Origin: Pseudomonadales bacterium
GTDB lineage: Bacteria > Pseudomonadota > Gammaproteobacteria > Pseudomonadales > Pseudohongiellaceae
DNA: 64,000 nt
Assembly: GCA_012103535.1 (NCBI GenBank)
Contig: WLWQ01000002.1
Location: forward strand, 434,001-498,000
Reading direction: 5' to 3'
Part shown: positions 44,980-53,991 of the stretch, in pieces
Numbering within the stretch: position 1 is the first letter of the stretch
Layout of the letters: each line of letters begins with the position of its first letter
Made by a program: the position numbers and the translations under genes
Notes under the pieces: generated by a model
The model's database searches: none
The model's input: only the letters and a program-made list of their open reading frames with translations
Told to the model about the DNA's origin: nothing

Positions 44980-46173
44980 ATGGGCCCCCTTGAAGGAATA
45001 AAAGTATTAGATCTAACCAGTATGGTTTCCGGTCCGGTGGCAGCGATGATGTTGGGTGACCAGGGCGCAGACGTAATAAAGGTTGAGCCTGTCCATGGCG
45101 AGCAGCTAAGGCATCTTGGTGAAACCCATAATAGTATCAATCCTGCCTTCTATTCCTGTAACCGCAATAAAAAGTCGCTTGCGGTTGATTTAAAAACTGA
45201 CGCGGGAAAACAGATTCTCTGGGATTTGATCGCAGACGCTGATGTTCTGCTACAAAATTTCCGCCCCGGCGCCATGGCCAGAATGGGTTTTCCAGAGGAA
45301 GAAGTCAGAAAAAAGAATCCTGGCATCATCTTTGTCTCTATTAGCGGATTTGGTGAACAAGGCCCCTATGCCCATAAGCGAGTTTACGATCCCATTATTC
45401 AAGCATTGTCCTGCGCTACAGACATTCAAGCGGATAGGAAAACGCAGCGGCCGAATATGTTTCGTATCATTCTGGCTGACAAGGTATCGGCGTTAACGGC
45501 GGCTCAGGCAGTTTCAAGTGCGCTGTTTCATCGTGAGAGAAAAGGCGAAGGCCAGCACATAAAAATTTCCATGTTAGAAGCCACGATCGCCTTCTTATGG
45601 CCAGAGGGTATGGCTGGATTAACCTTTTCGGAGCAGGAAATGGATGTGAAACGCACCTATTCCTCAATCGATTTAATCTATGAGACTAAAGACGGCTACA
45701 TGACTATCAGTATTATTTCTGACAAAGAGTGGAAGGGAATCTGTGAAGTGCTCGATCTAGAAGAGTTAATCGAGGATGAGCGGTTTAAAACTGCATTCGC
45801 CCGGCGTAAACACGCAGAGCTGCGACGGGAAGTTATCGGTGAAGAAGTCGCAAAACACACCACTGCAGAATTGTTAGAAAAGTTAGATGGGAATGATGTT
45901 CCTTGCGCACCGCTGCTAGACCGAATGGATCTTATGGATCATCCCCAAATCATCGAGAGTGAAACAATTCTACGGGAAGTTCACGAAGGATTCGGCGAAG
46001 TCTGTCAGGCGCGACCAGCTGCGCGCTTTCAAGAGACTCCGGCGACTGTCCGTATTCCTGCGCCACAATTAGGTGAGCACAGCATTGCAGTACTGCAGTC
46101 CATCGGCTACGACGAGGGGCGATGTGAATCTCTAATTGCAGACGGCGTAGTTGTCCAGAGTGCTAGTAGTTAG
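44980..46173 (+). CDS. CaiB/BaiF family CoA-transferase
   Basis: A 397-residue class III CoA-transferase-family protein: LEGIKVLDLTSMVSGPVAAMMLGDQGADVIKVEP, NRNKKSLAVDLKTDAGKQIL, DVLLQNFRPGAMARMGF, IFVSISGFGEQGPYA, and a mid-protein DKVSALTAAQAVSSALFHRERKGEGQHI with the catalytic-site Asp. The exact acyl acceptor is not readable from sequence. It follows a GST and could act on a xenobiotic or fatty-acid CoA ester. Its stop overlaps the stop of the convergent gene by four bases. Confidence 0.88.
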   Translation: MGPLEGIKVLDLTSMVSGPVAAMMLGDQGADVIKVEPVHGEQLRHLGETHNSINPAFYSCNRNKKSLAVDLKTDAGKQILWDLIADADVLLQNFRPGAMARMGFPEEEVRKKNPGIIFVSISGFGEQGPYAHKRVYDPIIQALSCATDIQADRKTQRPNMFRIILADKVSALTAAQAVSSALFHRERKGEGQHIKISMLEATIAFLWPEGMAGLTFSEQEMDVKRTYSSIDLIYETKDGYMTISIISDKEWKGICEVLDLEELIEDERFKTAFARRKHAELRREVIGEEVAKHTTAELLEKLDGNDVPCAPLLDRMDLMDHPQIIESETILREVHEGFGEVCQARPAARFQETPATVRIPAPQLGEHSIAVLQSIGYDEGRCESLIADGVVVQSASS

Positions 46174-46928
46174 TTACCGTAGACAAAGCTTGCTGTGTAA
46201 ATAAGCTGGCCGTTTGGTACGGGGCAGCTTCCGCCAGCCTCCGTTTGACATGAAGTGTATCTGGCCTCCAAGGAAGCAGCAGTTAAAAAAGTAAGTTCGA
46301 GCGTGGCTGATCCGGGCCCGACAACTTGACTAAGAGTTGCCACACTATCGATGCGCCCACCTAAATAAGCCTTCCAGGCACTCCCATCCAGTGGTAACTC
46401 AATGTACAGAATTCCTTCGCTTCCTTCGTGAACTGAATAAAACGCGGCGCCGATATCGTCCTGCCATACCCCGTTGAAGGTGCTCAAGGGTGCTTGAAAA
46501 TTGTTTGGTGTGACGGTTAGATCGTAATTCTCTATTGGTGTTGGGATAGAACCTCCAGCAGGTGCCACCAGAATAATGTAATTTCCATTTTCGGTGATTT
46601 CTACCACGCGATTCACAGGAGTTTCTGCTGTGGGACTAAGCACTTCCTGGAAAATAATTATGCTATCGGATGGTCGCTGCACGAGGAGCAGCCAACTGTT
46701 ATCTGTACCGGTTGAATTTGGAGAGGCGAATTCTATTTCTAAAGAATCGGAGTTTGAGGTAGCCAGCTGGTAGTAGTCAAAATCCTCGTCATCTGCTAAT
46801 TGGCCAGTAATTACTGTACCTGCAGTTAGCGTATTGGCTATAGATTCCGTGTTATTAGGTTCCGACTCTATATCCGCTAGTGCAGGAAGACTTATTAATG
46901 CGATCAAAACTACACTTACAAACCTCAT
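46170..46928 (-). CDS. Secreted protein with pre-peptidase C-terminal-like domain
   Basis: A 252-residue protein with a clear signal peptide (about residues 1-18, VVLIALISLPALA) and then ESEPNNTESIANTLTAGTVITGQLADDEDFDYYQLAT, which is the classic PPC (bacterial pre-peptidase C-terminal) beta-sandwich start. The second half (about 140-252) has a Cys pair (TSCQTEAGGSCP) and no recognised domain. PPC domains are usually attached to secreted enzymes; here it is almost stand-alone. Role unknown. Confidence 0.7.
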   Translation of the reverse strand: MRFVSVVLIALISLPALADIESEPNNTESIANTLTAGTVITGQLADDEDFDYYQLATSNSDSLEIEFASPNSTGTDNSWLLLVQRPSDSIIIFQEVLSPTAETPVNRVVEITENGNYIILVAPAGGSIPTPIENYDLTVTPNNFQAPLSTFNGVWQDDIGAAFYSVHEGSEGILYIELPLDGSAWKAYLGGRIDSVATLSQVVGPGSATLELTFLTAASLEARYTSCQTEAGGSCPVPNGQLIYTASFVYGN

Positions 46929-47110
46929 ATCCTTTGCCTCAAATACTCTATTTATTTTCCAGCCACGGTTGACCAGGATTTTTATACCCTACCTCTTCTT
47001 ATTAGGCCAGTTTCTGTCAATTGCAGAAGGCAGAAATCTTGTAGTCGCATCTTACTTCTAATATCCTTCGTCTCTTTTCCGATTTCCAAGTACGAGAAGA
47101 ATAATTTCTT

Positions 47111-48163
47111 ATGTTAGACGAACGACAAATTCGCGAACTGGTCACCGAACATGGAACCACGGTTAATCAGGGCCGCCCAATTAAACAGATTATCGAAGAC
47201 GGTGATATACCGCGTTTAAACGGTTCCACGGTTCTGGAAGGTAAGGTTTCAGATTCTGTCTATAGGGACGACCTGGAAACAAAATCAGGTCAGCCTATTC
47301 GTTTAATGTTTCGCAACAATCGCATCTCTACCCACGATGTAAATCGGGGAGCGATCCCGTTTAAAGATCAGGTATTGGCCTTTAATCACGACCACATGTT
47401 GAATCTGGTTGAAGATGTCGTGGGCTCTTCACAGTTCGAAGTCGAGGGTTTGTTGCCAAGCTCAACAGTTATTCCTGCAGAAAATCTCAATTTAATTATG
47501 CTGGAAAATGTCTTGCGCATGTACATGGCAGAAAGCTCGACGTCCACATCCTTGTACCAGCATTGGTTAGCGGCAAAAGAACAGGGCGATGAGATTCTCA
47601 ATTATGCCGGCCACAGGATCTCTGTATCATCTCTGGAGCCCAACGGTGTACTGCGGTATTTAATGGACACCCCAAGTACAAAAGACAAGGTGGATCGCAC
47701 CATCGATGTTCAGTATCTGGCAGATAACGGTGTTTGTAGTTGGGAACAATATGCTCAGATTCGAAACGCTTCGATTATGGCATTCGGCATGATTTCTTAT
47801 TACCTCTCTACCAAGGGGATGGTGTTAGTTGATACCAAGACCGAGCATGGGATCAACTCTGCCGGCAACATAGTCTCTGGCGACGAACTCTATACCATGG
47901 ATTCTTCGCGTTTCTGGAGATTGGACGACAACGGCGAATTGCTCACTCGAGATGGTAAACCGGTCTCTTTTTCCAAGGAATTTGCCCGCGGGATGGTGAA
48001 AGAGAAAGATCAGCAGTTTACGGAAGAACAGGCAAATGAGATTGCAGTTCGCTATATTCAGGGCCTGCAACACCTTACAGATGTCAGCTTCGATCCAGAT
48101 CTGCGTCCTCGCGACGAACGCATAGTGGATTCCACAAATCTTATCCTCGATAGCTTACTTTAA
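47111..48163 (+). CDS. purC: Phosphoribosylaminoimidazole-succinocarboxamide synthase (SAICAR synthetase)
   Basis: A 350-residue protein matching the longer SAICAR synthetase type: LEGKVSDSVYRDD (ATP loop), LMFRNNRISTHDVNRGAIPFKDQVL, TPSTKDKVDRTID, YYLSTKGMVLVDTKTEHG, and DELYTMDSSRFWRLDD with the catalytic acidic residues, ending with FSKEFARG. It joins CAIR and aspartate in purine synthesis, alongside PurD and PurH encoded in the same window but far away. It is longer than the E. coli enzyme (about 237 residues). Fifteen bases separate it from the region of the next ORF. Confidence 0.85.
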   Translation: MLDERQIRELVTEHGTTVNQGRPIKQIIEDGDIPRLNGSTVLEGKVSDSVYRDDLETKSGQPIRLMFRNNRISTHDVNRGAIPFKDQVLAFNHDHMLNLVEDVVGSSQFEVEGLLPSSTVIPAENLNLIMLENVLRMYMAESSTSTSLYQHWLAAKEQGDEILNYAGHRISVSSLEPNGVLRYLMDTPSTKDKVDRTIDVQYLADNGVCSWEQYAQIRNASIMAFGMISYYLSTKGMVLVDTKTEHGINSAGNIVSGDELYTMDSSRFWRLDDNGELLTRDGKPVSFSKEFARGMVKEKDQQFTEEQANEIAVRYIQGLQHLTDVSFDPDLRPRDERIVDSTNLILDSLL

Positions 48164-48249
48164 TAATCTGCTCGCGATTGATGCATACGCCTGGGTTCGA
48201 GGCTAGAATTCAGGCGGTATTGTCTTATCCAGAAATATTGGAGTTAGTT

Positions 48250-50613
48250 ATGAAGGTCTCCAGAATTCCTCGCCTTGCCGCGGTTGCGGTCAGTGCGTTC
48301 CTGCTTGCTTGCACCCCTGCCGCAGACAATGAATCTTCTTCCCAGATTACTAGTTTGGGGAGTGAAGATTACCGTCGGGCAGAGGGATTTCTTGCTCCTA
48401 ATACTGCAGAGCTAATAAGCAATAATATCCTCGCCCAATACTGGCAAGAGGGCGATCAATTAGTCTATCGCCGCTCTACAGCGCCAGGATCAGAATACCT
48501 CGTCGCAAATCTCGTTGATCAGAGCAAGCGAGTTCTGTTTGATAGAATTCAGCTCGCAGCTGCAATTGCGCTGCTTACTAGCCAGGAAGTTGAAGCAATA
48601 GATCTGACTATAAGCAGTTTAGAGTTAGATGCTGATAATGAATTACTTTACTTCGATTTCGAAAACCAAAACTATCAGTACAATCTCGTCAATAATGAGC
48701 TACAGCAATTAACAGCATCACCACCGAATGAATACCTGTCTCCTGATGGCAGTAAAGCGGCTTTTATCGAAGAGCATAATCTCTGGATTAGAAATACCAG
48801 CACGAATGTGCTGACTCAACTTACCTTTGATGGGATCGAAAACTACGGCTACGCAACCAACAACGCAGGATGGTTGCGTGGTGATGGGCCGGTTCTACTC
48901 TGGTCACCGGATTCCACCAAGATTGCAACTTTCAGACATGATGGGCGACCTGTGCGCGAGATGTACCTATATACGACAAACGTGGGTCACCCGGAATTAG
49001 ATGCATGGAAATATCCACTGCCAGGTGATGATGACATCTTTATGATTGAGAGAGTTGTTATTCATCTCGAGCCTGAGCCACTACTCGTTCAATTAAATAT
49101 GCCACCTGACCCTCATAGATCTACCACTAGCGACCATGTGGCAGGAAGTGGCGGATTGTTTCTTGATGTTGAATGGAGTCACGATAGCAATGATCTTGCG
49201 TTTGTTTCTTCCAGTAGAGATCACAAGATTGCGCAATTGCGCGTCGCCAATATTGAAACCGGTGCTGTGCGCGACGCCTTTACTGAATCAGTAGACACCT
49301 ATTTTGAATCTGGTTTTAGCGATGCGAATTGGCGCGTTCTCCACGATACGAATGAATTTATCTGGTTTTCGGAACAGGATAACTGGGGTCATCTCTACTT
49401 GCATGACCTAGACACCGGTGCACTAAGACAACGCATTACGTCAGGGAACTGGAGCGTCCTTAATGTGGAGAAAATAGATGCTGCGGAACGCAAGGTCTAC
49501 TTTACGGGAGCCAACAGAGAAGAAGGGGATCCGTACTTTCATTATTTGTATCGAATAAATTTCGATGGCTCCGATCTGGAATTGCTAACCCCGGAATCAG
49601 CTCATCATGTGATTACCTGGTCGGATTCCGGCAAATACTTTACTGACAGTTACTCAACTCCTACGCAGCCGGCTACTACGATTATCCGGAGCTCCGATGG
49701 CGATAGGTTAATGGAATTGGAAGAGACAGATATTTCAGCGCTGATGGCATCAGGCTGGGTTGCTCCCGTTCCTTTTAGCGTGAAAGCAAGAGATCAACAA
49801 ACAGATTTGTTTGGATTGATGTATCGGCCTTCAACCATCGATGAGTCATTAAGCTATCCGGTTTTAAATTATCTTTATCCCGGCCCACAGAGTGGTAGTG
49901 TCGGCAGCCGCGCATTTCGTGCTTCGCGAAATGACAAACAAGCCATTGCTGAGCTTGGCTTTATCGTCGTAGAAGTGGATGCAATGGGCACGCCTGGCCG
50001 GTCTAAATCATTTCATGATGCCTATTACGGCAATATGGGTGATAACGGACTGCCTGATCAGATTGCGACTATTCGTCAATTAGCAGAGCGCCATTCTTAC
50101 ATGGATCTGGAAAGGGTTGGCATCTGGGGTCATTCCGGCGGTGGATTCGCGTCTACTGCGGGGATACTACGCTACCCGGATTTTTATAAGGTGGCGGTTT
50201 CTGGTGCGGGTAATCATGATAACCGCAACTACGAAGACGATTGGGGTGAGAAGTGGCAAGGCTTACTGGAAACCTATCCCGAGGCGAATCCCAGCAGTGG
50301 CGATGGCGGCGAAACCGTCCTTGCTACCAATTATGATAACCAGGCTAACCAGCTACTGGCAGCAAATCTTCAAGGCGAACTATTGCTTGCCCATGGCATG
50401 CTAGATACTAATGTACATCCTTCAGGTACATTGTTGGTGGTAGAAGCGCTGATTGAAGCCGAGAAAGATTTCGATTTAGTCATTCTTCCAAACGCAGGTC
50501 ACGGATTTGGAAATCGTCGTTATTTCATGAAGCGACGTTGGGACTATTTCGTTCAACATTTGACTGCATCAGAAGCGGCGACAGAATTTAGATTCGCCGA
50601 CAACATCAGATAG
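48250..50613 (+). CDS. S9 family (DPP IV-like) peptidase lipoprotein
   Basis: A 787-residue serine peptidase. Signal sequence with lipobox (AVSAFLLACTPA, Cys near residue 21) predicts an outer-membrane lipoprotein. An N-terminal beta-propeller (about 40-520; WSPDSTKIATFRHD, DVEWSHDSNDLAFVSS) precedes an alpha/beta-hydrolase domain with nucleophile Ser in GIWGHSGGGFAS, Asp in LAHGMLDTNVHPSG and His in PNAGHGFG. ATG 48250 is chosen because it starts the signal peptide and GGAG precedes it by eight bases. It probably digests proline-containing or dipeptidyl substrates in the periplasm. Confidence 0.9.
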   Translation: MKVSRIPRLAAVAVSAFLLACTPAADNESSSQITSLGSEDYRRAEGFLAPNTAELISNNILAQYWQEGDQLVYRRSTAPGSEYLVANLVDQSKRVLFDRIQLAAAIALLTSQEVEAIDLTISSLELDADNELLYFDFENQNYQYNLVNNELQQLTASPPNEYLSPDGSKAAFIEEHNLWIRNTSTNVLTQLTFDGIENYGYATNNAGWLRGDGPVLLWSPDSTKIATFRHDGRPVREMYLYTTNVGHPELDAWKYPLPGDDDIFMIERVVIHLEPEPLLVQLNMPPDPHRSTTSDHVAGSGGLFLDVEWSHDSNDLAFVSSSRDHKIAQLRVANIETGAVRDAFTESVDTYFESGFSDANWRVLHDTNEFIWFSEQDNWGHLYLHDLDTGALRQRITSGNWSVLNVEKIDAAERKVYFTGANREEGDPYFHYLYRINFDGSDLELLTPESAHHVITWSDSGKYFTDSYSTPTQPATTIIRSSDGDRLMELEETDISALMASGWVAPVPFSVKARDQQTDLFGLMYRPSTIDESLSYPVLNYLYPGPQSGSVGSRAFRASRNDKQAIAELGFIVVEVDAMGTPGRSKSFHDAYYGNMGDNGLPDQIATIRQLAERHSYMDLERVGIWGHSGGGFASTAGILRYPDFYKVAVSGAGNHDNRNYEDDWGEKWQGLLETYPEANPSSGDGGETVLATNYDNQANQLLAANLQGELLLAHGMLDTNVHPSGTLLVVEALIEAEKDFDLVILPNAGHGFGNRRYFMKRRWDYFVQHLTASEAATEFRFADNIR

Positions 50614-50650
50614 GCACATTTAGTTGCGTACTTAATTCCGCGGAGACTCC

Positions 50651-52075
50651 ATGGCAGAAATCGAAGCAGCACTAGCGGCCTTTGCAAATTTTATGTGGGG
50701 ACCGCCGTTAGTGGTTTTACTCGTAGGCGGTGGATTCTTTTTCATGGTGCATTCCCGCCTCATGCATTTTCGCTATATGGGTCATGGCTATGATCTGTTA
50801 CGCGGCAAATACAATAAGCAAAGTGACGATGCGGCGGGAGATATTACTCACTATCGCGCACTGGCGACCGCACTGGCTGGAACTATTGGCCTCGGCAATA
50901 TCACCGGTGTGGCCGTAGCTATTACCGTTGGCGGACCCGGCGCAGTATTTTGGATGTGGGTAACTGCATTGGTCGGTATATCTACCAAGTTCTATACCGC
51001 TTCATTGGCCATCATGTATCGCGGTCGCGATGACAGTGGCAAGCTGCAAGGCGGCCCTATGTATGTTATTCGGGAAGGTCTCGGCAGAAAGTGGTTACCA
51101 TTGGCATGGATGTTTGCAGTTGCAGGTATGTTCGGCACCCTGCCAGTTTTTCAGATTAACCAACTCGTGCAATTGGTTCGGGACTTAATTGCAATCCCGG
51201 CGGGATTCGCGACTGCCGATGATCATTTTGGATTTGATCTGATGATGGGCATTGCGCTCTCCATTATTCTGTTTTCAATAGCCGTAGGCAAAGTGAAAAG
51301 AGTGTCAGCTTTTGCCGCGAGAGCTGTGCCGTCAATGGTGGTGTTCTATATTGTTATTACCGGAATTTTATTGCTAAGCAATATTACTGAAATTCCAGCA
51401 ATGTTCGCTTTGATTGTCACCGATGCGTTTACTGGTGAAGCAGTGTCGGGTGGAGTTTTAGGCGCGGTTATCTTAATCGGTGTGCAAAGAGGTGTTTTCT
51501 CTAACGAAGCGGGATTGGGCACAGAATCACTAGCTCACGGTGCTGCCAAAACCAATGAGCCAACCCGAGAAGGATTAGTGGCGATGATGGGGCCAATTAT
51601 CGATACGCTAATCGTCTGTACTTGCACTGCATTAGCGCTACTGGTTACCGGGGTTTGGGAAGGCGATGCCATCGGAGTCACGCTGACTTCTCAAGCTTAC
51701 GAACAGGTATTTCCAGGATTCGGAGCGTATCTGGTATTGATTATGGTGGTTGTACTTAGCACAACCACTGTGCTGACTTACTCTTACTATGGCAGCAAGT
51801 GCATGGCGTTTTTGTTTGGCACCAAGACGGAGAAATACTATTTGGTTGGCTACATGGCGTTGGTGACTGCGGGTGCCGTGGCTTCCCTCGATGCCGTAAT
51901 TAGTTTATTCGACGGTGTCTATGCCACCATGGCAATTCCTACCATGCTATCAACGATTTTATTGGCACCTAAAGTACGCAAAGTAGCACGAGATTATTTT
52001 ACCCGCCTCGATAAAGGAGAGTTTGATCTGTCTCCTTCGAATTCAGAATCGCTACGCTCAGAGCAATCATTATGA
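50651..52075 (+). CDS. Sodium:alanine/glycine symporter family (AGCS) protein
   Basis: A 474-residue integral-membrane symporter with about ten to eleven helices. Family signatures: ATALAGTIGLGNITGVAVAITVGGPGAVFWMW near residue 75-105, TKFYTASLAIMYR, GGPMYVIREGLG, and QRGVFSNEAGLGTESLAHGAAKTNEP. It takes up small amino acids with Na+. It follows a peptidase gene by 37 bases, a logical pairing of peptide hydrolysis and amino-acid uptake, and overlaps the next gene by four bases (ATGA). Confidence 0.92.
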   Translation: MAEIEAALAAFANFMWGPPLVVLLVGGGFFFMVHSRLMHFRYMGHGYDLLRGKYNKQSDDAAGDITHYRALATALAGTIGLGNITGVAVAITVGGPGAVFWMWVTALVGISTKFYTASLAIMYRGRDDSGKLQGGPMYVIREGLGRKWLPLAWMFAVAGMFGTLPVFQINQLVQLVRDLIAIPAGFATADDHFGFDLMMGIALSIILFSIAVGKVKRVSAFAARAVPSMVVFYIVITGILLLSNITEIPAMFALIVTDAFTGEAVSGGVLGAVILIGVQRGVFSNEAGLGTESLAHGAAKTNEPTREGLVAMMGPIIDTLIVCTCTALALLVTGVWEGDAIGVTLTSQAYEQVFPGFGAYLVLIMVVVLSTTTVLTYSYYGSKCMAFLFGTKTEKYYLVGYMALVTAGAVASLDAVISLFDGVYATMAIPTMLSTILLAPKVRKVARDYFTRLDKGEFDLSPSNSESLRSEQSL

Positions 52076-52545
52076 AAATGATATTTGTAACTGCTTTTCT
52101 ATTTTTAGCCAGCAACTCATTTGCCCAATCCGTTAGCTCAGAATTGGAATCAATAAATACCGTGCTAGATTCGTATCATGATGCGGCATCACAAGGTGAT
52201 TGGGATAGATACTTCGACTTAATGAGTGAAGACGGAGTCTTTCTTGGGACAGATGCTGCTGAGCGCTGGCCGAAAGAAGTGTTTAGAGAATATGCAGCGG
52301 GTCGTAGTGGTTGGACTTATCATCCGACTGACCGTCACGTTAACTTAACACCGGACGGAAACTCCGCTTGGTTCGATGAAATTCTTGATAGCGAGAGCTA
52401 TGGCACGAGTCGGGGAACCGGAGTACTAATAAAGACTAACGATGGCTGGAAAATTTCGCAGTATCATTTAACGTTTCCAATTCCGAATGAACTGTCACAA
52501 CAAATGACTGACGCGATTAAGGCGTTTGAGGCGCAGGAAAATTAA
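52072..52545 (+). CDS. Secreted NTF2-like/SnoaL-type protein
   Basis: A 157-residue protein with a signal peptide (IFVTAFLFLASNSFAQ, about 1-19) and a single NTF2-like (SnoaL_3) domain: INTVLDSYHDAASQGDWDRYFDLMSEDGVFLGTDAAERWPKEVFREYA and a C-terminal NDGWKISQYHLTFPIPN. Periplasmic; such domains often bind small ligands, but no function can be named. Coupled to the symporter by ATGA overlap. Confidence 0.82.
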   Translation: MKMIFVTAFLFLASNSFAQSVSSELESINTVLDSYHDAASQGDWDRYFDLMSEDGVFLGTDAAERWPKEVFREYAAGRSGWTYHPTDRHVNLTPDGNSAWFDEILDSESYGTSRGTGVLIKTNDGWKISQYHLTFPIPNELSQQMTDAIKAFEAQEN

Positions 52546-52567
52546 ACAGTGCAAACAGGCCCTGAAA

Positions 52568-52915
52568 CTAGTGAATAGTTTGTTCTGGTTTGGGCAGGTC
52601 TTCATTTGAAGGAGAAGCTACGGTAGTTTCTTCTTGTGAAACATAGGAGCGAGTGCTAACTGGGCTGTCCAGAAACTTTCCAAGTTTACTTAGAAAGTCT
52701 GCCATGTGATCAGTTTGATAGTGCTCTTGTAGACAGTCAGCGTTTTCCCATTCTTGCAGGAGTATAATCTGATAAGGGTCGGTGACACCTTCGTAATACT
52801 CATAACTCAAGCAGCCATGCTCCTGACGGCAAAGACGAACCATTTTCTTCATTAGTCCAATGACTTCATCTTTGTTGTCTGGGTCTAACTGAAATGTGCT
52901 TTGCACCATGATCAT
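52568..52915 (-). CDS. Putative quinol monooxygenase (ABM domain)
   Basis: A 115-residue protein whose first 90 residues form an ABM dimeric barrel: FQLDPDNKDEVIGLMKKMVRLCRQEHGCLSYEYYEG, then IILLQEWENADCLQEHYQTDHMADFL, similar to YgiN-like quinol monooxygenases with the conserved His. The tail (about 92-115) is polar and low complexity. Two candidate ATGs (MIM) lie at its start; the first is used. Substrate unknown. Confidence 0.8.
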   Translation of the reverse strand: MIMVQSTFQLDPDNKDEVIGLMKKMVRLCRQEHGCLSYEYYEGVTDPYQIILLQEWENADCLQEHYQTDHMADFLSKLGKFLDSPVSTRSYVSQEETTVASPSNEDLPKPEQTIH

Positions 52916-53002
52916 TTTGACTAGGGCTCCTACCAGCTTAGGATCATTATACGCCGTCTGAGCTTAAAAACAGCTGAACGAGACTTTTTGTCACATGCCG
53001 GC

Positions 53003-53437
53003 TTAATCGCCCTGAACCGCCCGTGTTTTGCGGCTATCCAGGCTCCAGGGGCCGCTTCCGAGTCCCGCTAAAACCAGTAATCCAGCCATAATTCCCATGT
53101 TTTTGACGAAATTTTGAGTTTCGTGGGCGGTCTGTAATTCACCCGCTGGCATTGTCCAAAAATCGTGCAATACCAGGCTAATAACGAGTGTCAATCCGGC
53201 CAGAATAAAGGCGCAAATCTTAGTCTGCCATCCAGCGATTAGTGCTCCATCGCCGATAAATTGAATGAGCAAAGTCAGGATAAGAAAGAAAGGAATTAAA
53301 ACCATGCCGTGTTCAGCCATGTAATCAGCATGAGTTTGATAGTTAAAAATTTTGTTCACTCCACCGGCCAATAGAAAGTAAGTGCCAAGCAATATTCTTC
53401 CACTGGTTGTGCAAAGATTTTCAAAGTTTGTGTTCAT
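53003..53437 (-). CDS. DoxX family membrane protein
   Basis: A 144-residue protein with four transmembrane helices. Segment RILLGTYFLLAGGVNKIFNY matches the DoxX start; helices follow at about 45-68, 74-92 and 113-131, with HDFWTMPAGE in the loop, as in DoxX/SURF4-like proteins. Some members form part of quinol-linked systems, but for most the function is unknown. Next to it is a stand-alone ABM domain protein that also could act on quinones; the link is a guess. Confidence 0.82.
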   Translation of the reverse strand: MNTNFENLCTTSGRILLGTYFLLAGGVNKIFNYQTHADYMAEHGMVLIPFFLILTLLIQFIGDGALIAGWQTKICAFILAGLTLVISLVLHDFWTMPAGELQTAHETQNFVKNMGIMAGLLVLAGLGSGPWSLDSRKTRAVQGD

Positions 53438-53464
53438 AATTTAGTGTTCAAGATTTTTGCATGT

Positions 53465-53491
53465 AAAAAAATGGCCTGCTGCGCAGGCCAT
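53465..53491 (-). terminator. Intrinsic terminator of the lipoprotein gene (minus strand)
   Basis: ATGGCCTGC (53471-53479), loop TGC, GCAGGCCAT (53483-53491). On the minus strand the stem is followed by seven T (complement of 53464-53470), giving an intrinsic terminator for the gene at 53524-53817. The plus-strand side has only an interrupted T-run. Confidence 0.85.
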
Positions 53492-53523
53492 TCTATTTTT
53501 ATCCTAATTGGCAACTAATATCA

Positions 53524-53817
53524 TTAATTGCCTATTGTGTTTTGTAACTCATCACTGAGCTGTCGAACATCTTCCTGAGCTTGCATTGCCATGCGATCAC
53601 GCTGGGCCACGGTCATACAGACAAATTGCGGAATATTCGATCCTACGACTCGCTCTGTTGTGCAAACCAGTTTGTTACTCTCGCCGGACACGGTAGCATT
53701 ATAGGCTTCGACATCGCGTTGGGATCTAATTCTTGGGATACCGTCGTCTGGCGGTTGGAGTGCGTCACAACCAACTAGGATTGACAACAGTCCTAGTGTC
53801 ATAAGTAGTTTCTGCAT
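53524..53817 (-). CDS. Small lipoprotein of unknown function
   Basis: A 97-residue protein with lipoprotein signal (MTLGLLSILVGC; Cys at residue 17), predicted to be membrane anchored. The mature part has two Cys (VCTTERVVGSNIPQFVC) that may form a disulfide and a helical Gln/Asp-rich C-terminus. No family recognised. It has its own terminator downstream. Confidence 0.65.
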   Translation of the reverse strand: MQKLLMTLGLLSILVGCDALQPPDDGIPRIRSQRDVEAYNATVSGESNKLVCTTERVVGSNIPQFVCMTVAQRDRMAMQAQEDVRQLSDELQNTIGN

Positions 53818-53991
53818 TGTGGGTTTCCTCGATAGTGCGACTTGCTAAAGCTTGAATTCACTTAACATTTTATTATTTGGTTACACAGCTCGCTGCTCTG
53901 TGGGGAGCAAGAGTGCTACTGTATCACTAGGGAGTGAAAATGCTAAGGAATTCAGAGAAAAGAATTAACGCAATATTTCTCGAACGCTAGA